Assembly (NCBI RefSeq): GCF_005233515.1
Contig: NZ_QFZZ01000001.1
Location: 277,320 to 341,319, forward strand
Direction of reading: 5' to 3'
DNA length: 64,000 nucleotides
Source: Pseudomonas sp. CFBP13508
GTDB lineage: Bacteria; Pseudomonadota; Gammaproteobacteria; Pseudomonadales; Pseudomonadaceae
In this document: piece after piece, positions 37,001 to 47,600 of the stretch
How positions within the stretch are numbered: the stretch's first letter is position 1
Layout: each line of letters starts with the position of its first letter
Translations under genes and position numbers: made by a program
The notes under the pieces: generated by a model
Told to the model about the DNA's origin: nothing
The model's input: the letters and a program-made list of their open reading frames with translations, nothing else
Database searches by the model: none

Positions 37001-38345
37001 CCTCAAGCTTGACCACAATGGCCTCGATTCCTGGCCGGACGGCGTGCTCGAACTGCCGCATCTGCGCGCACTCGATCTGACGGGCAACAACATCAGCGTG
37101 TTCCCGGACAGGCTCTTGGACGGTAGTCACAGGGAACTGGTCGCTGGCACGGTTCTGTCGGAAAACACCTTGACACTCAACAGCCTGCGACAACTGCGCG
37201 ATTACAGCGCCGCCAATGCAAATCGTGACGTCATGGGCTATTCGCGGGCGCATCTCGATCGGGAGATTGACCTGCGCTTACGCGGAGCCGACAGTGAACC
37301 CGGCTCCGGCTCGGATGGCGACAGCGATGACAGTGACGGCTTCGGAGGCGGTGGTGTTGGCGGACGTGTGGATGTGCACGCACAGGTCGAGGCCATTGAG
37401 GCCATCGCTAACCCAGCGCAAAATGTCGCCGCGCCAGCCATGGAGACCTGGCTGACATTCACCCCGGCTGATGTACGTGCCGCCCGGCAGGCTTTGTGGG
37501 CGCAATTGGCCAGGCAGGCCAATCATGATGCGTTCTTTCATCTGCTCTCGACCTTGCCTGACACCCTCGAATTCAGATTGTCGGGGGCCGATCTCACCCA
37601 TCGGGTCTGGCAAGTCATTCAGGCTGCCACGGAAAACGCCGAATTGCGCGAGCAGTTGTTTGTCAACGCCGAAACCCACGACACATGCCTTGATGGGCGG
37701 ATCCTGTCGTTCAGCGAACTGGAAGCCCGCGTCTATGAATACAACACCCTGCGCGATATCCCGCAGCATCGCCCCGAGCAACGCGGCAGAGCCTTGCTCA
37801 ATCTGACCCGCCGCCTGTTTCGCCTGGAGAGAGTTGACCGACTCGCTGAAGCTGCTGCGATAAACCAAGACCGTGCGGAGGTCCGACTGCAATACCGGAT
37901 CGGCATGACCAGCGGCTGGCCGGATGGCCTGGAACTGCCGGGACAGCCGGCGCATATGCTGTACGGCACGCCTATTCGTGGGCAGGTATTGATCAACGCT
38001 CGCGCCTCGGTGCTTGCCGACGAGGCGTCGCCAGCGTTCCTGGAGGAGCTGATTTCACGCGACTATTGGGTCCGTTACCTGGAAGATCGCCACAGCGAGG
38101 TGTTCGAGGCGTTGAAACTCGAAGAATCGAGGCGACATGGTGCGGTAGAGGACGCCTATCCTGACCTGTCGAGCCCCGAGTATCTGGATGCCATGGGGGT
38201 GCTTGAGGTCGAGTTGCCGGCGACGCGTATGGAAAAGCTCAAAGAACTGTCCCGCACAGAGCTTGAGAGTCTTTCGTCGCCAGGTAGCGGCGCGCCGCAG
38301 CCACGCCCGTCGTCACCGCAGCCCGGCCCTTCGAGCCGCCCGTGA
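31011..38345 (+). CDS. Giant LRR protein with C-terminal NEL-type E3 ubiquitin ligase-like domain (copy 2)
   Basis: The protein has 2,444 residues from the ATG at 31011, with AAGGAG at 31000-31005. It is collinear with copy 1 over its whole length: Ser-rich disordered N-terminus (about 1-35), toxin-like N-terminal half, hydrophobic segment at about 490-523 (LGLNMVSMFVPVLGEVMMVVM), three LRR blocks (about 1190-1366, 1543-1703, 1880-2040), then an Asp/Gly/Ser-rich linker near 2090-2120 and a NEL-like domain with HDTCLDGRILSF (candidate catalytic Cys2226), LFRLERVDRLAEA and GLELPGQPAHMLYG. The C-terminus is Pro/Ser-rich. Sequence divergence between the copies is considerable, so the duplication is not recent. 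It is likely an effector acting on host ubiquitin pathways; this is inferred from the domain. Confidence 0.85.
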   Translation: MIAIPSNPPSTASSSSSRTTDAPAPKPLKATQSLHGDFLEKSIPTWLTDVTAQRRQAFKDAPAAMPAWYQDATPAQRAALNDSYKASVQAQNMLDKSMSRFEQAEVFARPLLIKALKDEYQLQVDIDKTLLCLRRPIEVGIQATELASFEILKLSLLEAALHNFEASECEEGAYHHTSGFMVATDTAETFESVSVALTVSQFMSLCRRLDIGKQYQDYLQEFFHPADVVVQGVLRERFIASQKATMRAAAEQALLQKDIEPADYTMIRSVIDGEMNPWMGNRQVWFKDLGLMRKRLTGCVVFVISEKYRYSDELIVYIPHDPQHPFKRYNHQQMREEFKRLLTARDEPLAGGAQPTPYQRFLSQFLPVDQRPDYFSQFTRKAADSPKDAWSTLRSPWVAFIQAISGTSVFTRIKQLPPERGVKMEPEPDPYIAPSAVGRRGHGLWAANEDLWLYLFTQNRAKVLADARSHAVPSDDVEVKARDARLAHLLQIGLLGLNMVSMFVPVLGEVMMVVMAGQLMYETLEGAIEWSEGDRRAARDHLIDVAENLAQIAVMAGVGAGVRKFSSAKAVPVIEQLEPVQLPSGNTRLWKPDLGAYESTIALPDSPGPNPQGQHVLDGKTYIRQAGKVYEQYYDSSLGKWRLRHPNDPDAWQPVLESNGYGAWRSTLERPLEWDRLTLLRRMGHATEVFSDAELLRAADISGVSDGALRKMHLDHAPPPPELAQAMRLLKADADAALVVEQLRGERPIDELYLYTLPLITEMPLWPQNRVLEVFDGESLSGSSVRYGAARRFRDVGVKPPIRTSRADILGGKLPAHILASLEEAEINRLLGKLVARTPEARLQEFNKRIANYANTRQSAIFESIYKGTDPIAPEVAGLQKECPGLGESAAQAVLTHAHAGELQALRSGQRAPLRLLEEARWYARQTRRVTAYAGLRSENVASADSRRLALHTLQQLPGWPDNLRIEVREDHDAGTLLDSIGSETASEKKYLIKKGAQFQAFNERGEALNSLPEHGDNFYPSIMHALPDEARRSLGVPAVGQSVQLREKIIRHADLHQAEAPALLEPQVKWIKPPVRVSDTLIGYPASGRGPGLSPNLIARTRDIYPQLTNEQARGYLLEQYRAGNDDRDIFQLLLSRRQEWAQLEATLDEWSGLTRVPAWARSEWNYKVRTAQALKDCWRNAPIAAHLPGADQLHLVLYDPLPALTANFDHVRELSIAGDGITDTDADAFLERFGRLEKLSLGERGSLFGSYMGREQSLTTLPLAVTRMPSLKNLKFRTTAAALAADLPTRLRMLTAVEELHLDLSRGTGVTANLDLTPLRRLRKLRIDAPGMVQWPDFVQELPELERLDLTQTAISSIPQALYTGHEKLWAGLSLDWSNFAHENFKPAYEYVKNYRGVWGHLLDLDLMVRQYCAGELEFLTGRRGNINRLPERIMSLWNTPETRLKAVELLRLEHAGIFRQLYLPTTSDGLRTATLAPVWETLPNLAVVRELEHNWAAAVRERYGLRREAQVPTPGNPNGVAPLESGEVFKLFDDGHFGDEPSISELPSLPAGTFSHVKTVSLDHLNVPAAQMRAFLQAFSGARTVEITGCNLTEVPFSPSDFAQLTRLDLSHNLIGTTPEVQSQIDALYKLDFLDLRENQLTDLNVAALKKLELLDLSSNRLQAWPAGAETLPRLQWLDLRENPISTLPEHVLADDRVMLNTNLTQSSLSAEGAAALKTAQRRIETAIGLPDDTLKQFEIYPSGPRSVGDARVPRTALAFAHEFLLPLRPLAPVAEGAADIASRLQDVNPLLSTEQAQQCLARLRSEGLSDAQIDARLTVWRDSDEALTRELNGWIFTRAIPWNRGDKSKHRSFLAMKVRDCWAEGLTRHSEHSGSTLDLTGLNTGDLPRLSKVFSPVRTLNLTGVEFSAQSFNEFCAAFPEVTTLVLNGNALDTLPDAVGGLSGLERLELSGNKLATGESLYTQAGGNRLRWLDLSHNQLEEFSASAFSRLETLKLDHNGLDSWPDGVLELPHLRALDLTGNNISVFPDRLLDGSHRELVAGTVLSENTLTLNSLRQLRDYSAANANRDVMGYSRAHLDREIDLRLRGADSEPGSGSDGDSDDSDGFGGGGVGGRVDVHAQVEAIEAIANPAQNVAAPAMETWLTFTPADVRAARQALWAQLARQANHDAFFHLLSTLPDTLEFRLSGADLTHRVWQVIQAATENAELREQLFVNAETHDTCLDGRILSFSELEARVYEYNTLRDIPQHRPEQRGRALLNLTRRLFRLERVDRLAEAAAINQDRAEVRLQYRIGMTSGWPDGLELPGQPAHMLYGTPIRGQVLINARASVLADEASPAFLEELISRDYWVRYLEDRHSEVFEALKLEESRRHGAVEDAYPDLSSPEYLDAMGVLEVELPATRMEKLKELSRTELESLSSPGSGAPQPRPSSPQPGPSSRP

Positions 38346-38360
38346 ACGGATGAATGACCG

Positions 38361-38387
38361 TGCCCGAGAGCAAGATGCTCCCGGGCA
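38361..38387. terminator. Hairpin between convergent giant gene and metH
   Basis: A 12-bp stem with one mismatch (TGCCCGAGAGCA with TGCTCCCGGGCA) and a 3-base loop, in the 51-base gap between the stops of the NEL copy 2 gene and metH. There is no T run, so termination could be weak. Confidence 0.5.
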
Positions 38388-38396
38388 TGGTGCGGC

Positions 38397-42107
<3,711 letters not shown>

Positions 42108-42262
42108 GTGGACTACTCGAAAAGACCATTACGAAGGAGCGAGATCATAGCAAACCTGTGCGCTTTTAGAGCATGTGCAGCTTTTGCATGAATATCGCTC
42201 ATGTTGGTACGGACGTCATAACGGTAGAATCGCAGCCTTTTTTTACCACCAGGATCAGCAGC

Positions 42263-44557
42263 ATGCCTTACCGCTTCATCAGTTTATGGTTGCTGGTCCT
42301 GAGTGGGAGCGTCGCGGCGCAAGATCCCGCTGTTTCTTCTTCTATCTCCTATAGCCGAGATATCCAGCCGATCTTCACCGAGAAATGCGTGGCCTGCCAT
42401 GCCTGTTATGACTCGGCGTGCCAATTGAATCTGGGCAGCGGCGAAGGCGCCGCCCGTGGCGCGAGCAAGATGCCGGTGTACGACGGCGAACGCACCCAGG
42501 CCGCACCAACCACGCGCTTGTTTTACGACGCCTTCGGCAAGCGCGCCTGGCAGCAGAAGGATTTCTATTCGGTGCTCGACGCGCAGGGCAGTCAGGCTGC
42601 GCTGATGGCACGGATGCTCGAACTTGGCCACAAGACGCCGCTGACGCCCAATGCCAAGCTGCCCGAAGACATTGTGCTGGGTCTCAATCGCAACAATCTT
42701 TGCGCAATGCCTGCCGAGTTCGACGGCTACGCCGGTGCGCACCCGAAAGAGGGTATGCCGCTGGCGGTCACCGGCCTGACCGATCAGCAATATCAGACGT
42801 TGCAACGCTGGCTGGCGTCCGGCGCGCCAATTGACGAGCAGAGCCTGGCGCCGAGTGCGCAAGAGGCGCTGCAGATCACGCAGTGGGAAAACCTGCTCAA
42901 CGCTCCCGGCGCGCGGCAAAGTCTGGTCGGGCGCTGGCTGTTCGAGCATTGGTATCTGGCGCACATCTACTTCAAGGGCGGCGAGCCGGGGCATTACTTC
43001 CAGTGGGTGCGTTCGCGCACGCCGAGCGGCCAACCGATCGACCTGATCGCCACTCGCCGCCCCAACGACGACCCCGGCACGCAGGTGTATTACCGCTTGT
43101 GGCCGGTGCAGGGGGTGATCGTGCACAAGACGCACATCACCTACCCGCTGAGCGCGGCGAAAATGGCCCGGATCAAAAGCCTGTTCTACAGCGGCAACTG
43201 GCAGGTCAATGCGCTGCCGGGTTACGGGCCGCAGAGCCGTGCCAATCCGTTTGCCACCTTCGAGGCGATTCCGGCGCAGGCGCGCTATCAGTTCATGCTC
43301 GATAACGCTGAATACTTCGTCCGCACCTTTATTCGCGGGCCGGTGTGCCGTGGGCAGATCGCGACCGACGTGATCCGCGACAACTTCTGGGCGCTATTCC
43401 AGGCGCCGGAACATGACCTCTATATCACCGACCCGAACTACCGCGGTCAGGCCACGCCGCTGCTGGCGATGCCGGGGCAGAACGACGATGTCGGCAGCGT
43501 GCTGAGCCTGTGGCGCAACTATCGCGACAAGCGCAACGAATACGAAGCCCTGCGCCGCGACAGCTACGCCGATCTGCCGGCGCCGAGCTGGTCGACGCTG
43601 TGGGCCGGCAACGACAACGCCTTGCTGAGCATTTTCCGCCACTTCGACAGTGCTTCGGTGACCAAGGGTTTGATCGGTGAGGTGCCGCAGACGATGTGGC
43701 TGTTCGACTATCCACTGCTCGAGCGCACCTATTATCAGCTCGCGGTCAACTTCGACGTGTTCGGCAACGTCTCCCATCAGGCGCAGACCCGCCTGTATTT
43801 CGACCTGATCCGCAACGGCGCCGAGCAGAATTTCCTGCGCCTGATGCCCGCCGACTCGCGCGAGGATTACCTCAACGATTGGTACCAGGACGGCGGCCAG
43901 TTCAAGATGTGGCTCGATTACGAGGCGATCGACGACGACAAACCGACCGCGCTGAAACTCGACGAAAAAGACCCGAAACACGATTTCGCCATGCAGTTGC
44001 TGGCGCGCTACGGCGATCTGAATGCACGACCGGACCCGATCAACCGCTGCGACGGTGCTTATTGCTCACGGCCCAACATCGATCCGGCCCTGCAGAACGC
44101 CGAGCAGGCCTTGAGCCGTCTGGCCTCGCGACCGGCAGCGGGGCTCAAGGTTATCGACCAGTTGCCCGAAGCGACCTTGCTGCGTGTCGAAACCGCCGGT
44201 GGCAAGCGCGAGGTCTACAGCCTGCTGCGCAACCGCGCCCACAGCAACGTGGCGTTTTTGCTCGGTGAGTCGCGGCGCTATCAGCCAGGGCTTGACACCC
44301 TGACGATCTATCCGGGCGTGCTCAGCAGTTACCCGAACTTCATGTTCAACGTACCGGCCGAGCAGGTGCCGGCGTTTGTCGATGCGATGGAAAACGCCAG
44401 GGATGCCAGTCGGTTCGAAAAGATCGTCGAGCGCTGGGGCATTCGGCGCAGTCACCCGCAGTTCTGGCTGTATTTCCACGATCTGAGCCAATACATCCAC
44501 GAAACCGACCCGGTGGAAGAGGGCGTGCTGGATATGAACCGGTACGAGAATCTGTGA
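42263..44557 (+). CDS. cti: Cis/trans fatty acid isomerase Cti
   Basis: The protein has 764 residues from the ATG at 42263 (MPYRFISLWLLVL); an in-frame start 90 bases upstream would spoil the signal peptide. Residues 1-19 are a Sec signal peptide (LVLSGSVAAQD). A c-type heme site CVACH (Cys42, Cys45, His46) follows in the mature N-terminus, as in Pseudomonas Cti. The remainder agrees with the Cti family (FNVPAEQVPAFVDAMENA, YLNDWYQDGGQFKMW). The periplasmic enzyme converts cis- to trans-unsaturated phospholipid acyl chains, a fast response to solvents and heat. The family length is about 760-770. Divergent from metH. Confidence 0.95.
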   Translation: MPYRFISLWLLVLSGSVAAQDPAVSSSISYSRDIQPIFTEKCVACHACYDSACQLNLGSGEGAARGASKMPVYDGERTQAAPTTRLFYDAFGKRAWQQKDFYSVLDAQGSQAALMARMLELGHKTPLTPNAKLPEDIVLGLNRNNLCAMPAEFDGYAGAHPKEGMPLAVTGLTDQQYQTLQRWLASGAPIDEQSLAPSAQEALQITQWENLLNAPGARQSLVGRWLFEHWYLAHIYFKGGEPGHYFQWVRSRTPSGQPIDLIATRRPNDDPGTQVYYRLWPVQGVIVHKTHITYPLSAAKMARIKSLFYSGNWQVNALPGYGPQSRANPFATFEAIPAQARYQFMLDNAEYFVRTFIRGPVCRGQIATDVIRDNFWALFQAPEHDLYITDPNYRGQATPLLAMPGQNDDVGSVLSLWRNYRDKRNEYEALRRDSYADLPAPSWSTLWAGNDNALLSIFRHFDSASVTKGLIGEVPQTMWLFDYPLLERTYYQLAVNFDVFGNVSHQAQTRLYFDLIRNGAEQNFLRLMPADSREDYLNDWYQDGGQFKMWLDYEAIDDDKPTALKLDEKDPKHDFAMQLLARYGDLNARPDPINRCDGAYCSRPNIDPALQNAEQALSRLASRPAAGLKVIDQLPEATLLRVETAGGKREVYSLLRNRAHSNVAFLLGESRRYQPGLDTLTIYPGVLSSYPNFMFNVPAEQVPAFVDAMENARDASRFEKIVERWGIRRSHPQFWLYFHDLSQYIHETDPVEEGVLDMNRYENL

Positions 44558-44681
44558 CCAGGCAAGAGCAGGCTGCGAGCCTTGAGCTGTGGGCTGCGTT
44601 GCCGCTGAGGATTGTTCATGTTGAATCGGGCGCCGACGGTTCCTTCCAGCGCCCGAGCCTCAGCGGTCCGGAGTACCGCGT

Positions 44682-47600
44682 TCAGGGCGTCAATGTTGGC
44701 CAATAAGCGGGGCCGTAATCAAGCAACAGCTCGGTGCCTGCCGGAATCTTTTCCCAGGCGACCAGAAAAACCATGTATTTGCCGACGTAAATCGCGCCGA
44801 CGTTCTCAGTGCCTGTCCTGGCGGCACCGGGGACTTCGGGGGCGTTGATCATGCTCAAGATATTGCTGTTGCCATGACCACTGACAGTGGCGTTTTTGGT
44901 TCTGGTTCCATACGAAAATGTCCTGACTTGCAAATTGGATTTTTCGAGTATTTCTGCGTCTAGCGATCTGACGGTGCGGTGCAGTTTGCCGCTGTAGGGC
45001 CCCAGCACTTCATAAGGATTGATCTCGACTTTGGCGAACACTGACAAACCCCGTTCCGGGCCATCGACTGGCCGTCTGAGCTCGAAACGCTCGCTCAACC
45101 TGTGGTGATGCCGTCCCTCTTCCTCGATCCATTCGTGGATGTCCTCAGTCATGTCCCGGGCCAGAGTTTTGGCCCGGGTCTCTGAAAGGTGCGCGAAAAA
45201 CCGGTTGCTATCGGTGATCTCGATTTTTTCGATAGCGCCTTCCAGCTTGTGCGTCAGACTGACTCTGAGGTCTGTCGGGTCTTGCAGAATGGGCGCGTTG
45301 TTATTGATCTTGTGCCCCAATGACGGTGTCAGATCTTCGCCTGCAGCATCGTCTGCAGGTGCATTTTCGATTCGGGCACGTTTGGAAGTACCAGCCGTAG
45401 CTTGCGATGCTGTCCTTGTGCTTTTGCGTGTTGTCGGCAGAGAAGACTGCACGGGGACGGATTTTATCGCTGTCCCGCGGGGAAGTGTTTTACGCGCGAG
45501 CAATACATCCGAGCCGGATAGCCCCATCAACGCCAGGCACTCGCTTACCGCACTGCGCAATACCCCGCGATCATTGACATAGGTCGACCAGAGCACTGGA
45601 TTGAGATTGTTCTCTTCAATGAATGAGTTCATTGAGCTCGCAGACCGGGTTGCGTTGAAGCGCCTCTGCCATTGCTCAAGATGTCTGGGCTCCAAAGGAG
45701 TGAATACTTGGTTGCTTGCGTACTTTTCCAGTACTTTTCCTCGCGCTTTGAAACTGCCGTCGGTTTCAACGTGGGCGATGAATTCCTTGGGGTCCAGATT
45801 ATGCTGTGCGGCAAACCCTTCCCGGGTAAGGCTGTCGCGGTCTTGCTGCGGCAGCGCACGCCAGCGGTCGAGGTTTTCGAAGGTAACCGCCGTCCTTGCA
45901 GTATCGGCCTGGTCCAGGACTTGTTGCCCGAGAGGCGTCAATTGCCCTTGCGCATGAACGTATTGCTGAAGATCAGCCCGATTCAACCGGTGCTGTTTCG
46001 CGAAATCCTCTATGGCTTTGCCCAGCGCCAGTTCGCTGAACTGCGACCATTGCTTGAGAATCAGCGGCGTTACTTCGCCTGGGCCGTCGGGCGCTCCGCC
46101 TCTCATCCTGATTTCGTTGGTGTACCAATGGCCGGGTCTGACTGACGACAGATTGATCGACAGGTCGCGGTTGTTCTTTGGATTGACCAACACGACAGAG
46201 AAGCTGTTTTCCCCGGTCTGCGCGGTTTCGCTGATAAATCCGTAGGAGTTTTCCCGTATCTGATAGACGGCGATGGTGCCTTGCTCATCGACGTTGCAGA
46301 TGAATTTCTGGTTGTACTCCGGTCGAAAGAATATGCCCCGCGAATCAGCCTTCAGTCCGTGAATCCACTGCGGTTCGACGGCATAGCGGCGCAGCAGGGG
46401 GCTGTTGTTGCTTACCACCGTCAGCGGTTCGCGATAGCGCGGGCCAAAAGCCTGGCCTGACAACGCGTCGATCAGCCGATAATCCACCGCGTCGACGCTG
46501 CCGACGTTGCGCATGGGAATATTGGCGATCCCCTCGACTGTGCAAAGCCGGTCGCCAGGCTGGCGCGGTACCCAGCTGCTGGGGTCGACGGCCATCAGAT
46601 GGTGCGCGGCAATCGTTCCATCACGCAGATGTGCCACCGCCCGGCGCGCCTGATGCATTGTCGCTGCGCCAATCTTGCGCAGGGTGAATCGGCCTAGCCT
46701 GAGCAGTGAGAGCACCGAATCCAGTGGATTGACTTCCTGAATCACCGAGATCACCAGAGTTCGGGTCAGGCTGGTGAACCTGGGCAGGGCCAGACGGATG
46801 CCGATCTTGCCAGCCTGGGTCGCCAAGCGGGTACAGCCGGCAATGTATTTGCCAATGGGCAGGGCAAAGGAAACGATGTCGGTGAACAGACCAAGGCCGC
46901 CGCTCTCGATGCGCTTGGGGTCGCCGGAGGTCAGATCGTCGATGGAACCCCAGAAGGGCACGAACATTTTTCCCCAGAACGTCAGATCCTCAAGGAAATC
47001 TCTGCCGATATCCATGCTGCGGGTGGCTTTGCGAGTCTGCTCGAGCAATGCCGATTCATCTTTGAAAAACAGCTCTCGGGCGATCATGCCGGCCAACGCG
47101 TCGGCCCGGGCAGAGGTGAGATTATTGGCAGCGAAAGGCCGGGTGCGTGCAGCCACGTCGGGGGAGCGTTGCTCAATGGGCACAGCGGCAAACGTGTCGC
47201 CGACCTGTTCCACAATCAACGTCGCATGCTGTTGGTCTCTGGGCTTCGAGCCGTCGCGATAGGCTTCCCAGTCAAATGGCAGTTCGGTACCTTTTCTGAA
47301 CGAGCCTCGGCTGGTGCGGCTGCTGGAACCGATCTTTTCTACCTTGATCTCTCCGCCAATGCGCAGCGACTGGATGTCGCTGCGCAGGCGCACTACACCC
47401 GCGCGAGGGAAGACTTCGATGTAGCGGGATTTTGTCGGGTAGGTCGGATTGATCATTCGCAGAATGAACCCGCAGCGGGCACGAACCGCGTCGGTGTCTG
47501 CCTTGTTCTCATGTTCGACCTGCGTATCGTGAAGGGGCAGCCGCAACGAATAGACAGTCACCTCGTCCGTCTCAAGATGGCCGCGGCATGCGGGCAGGTA

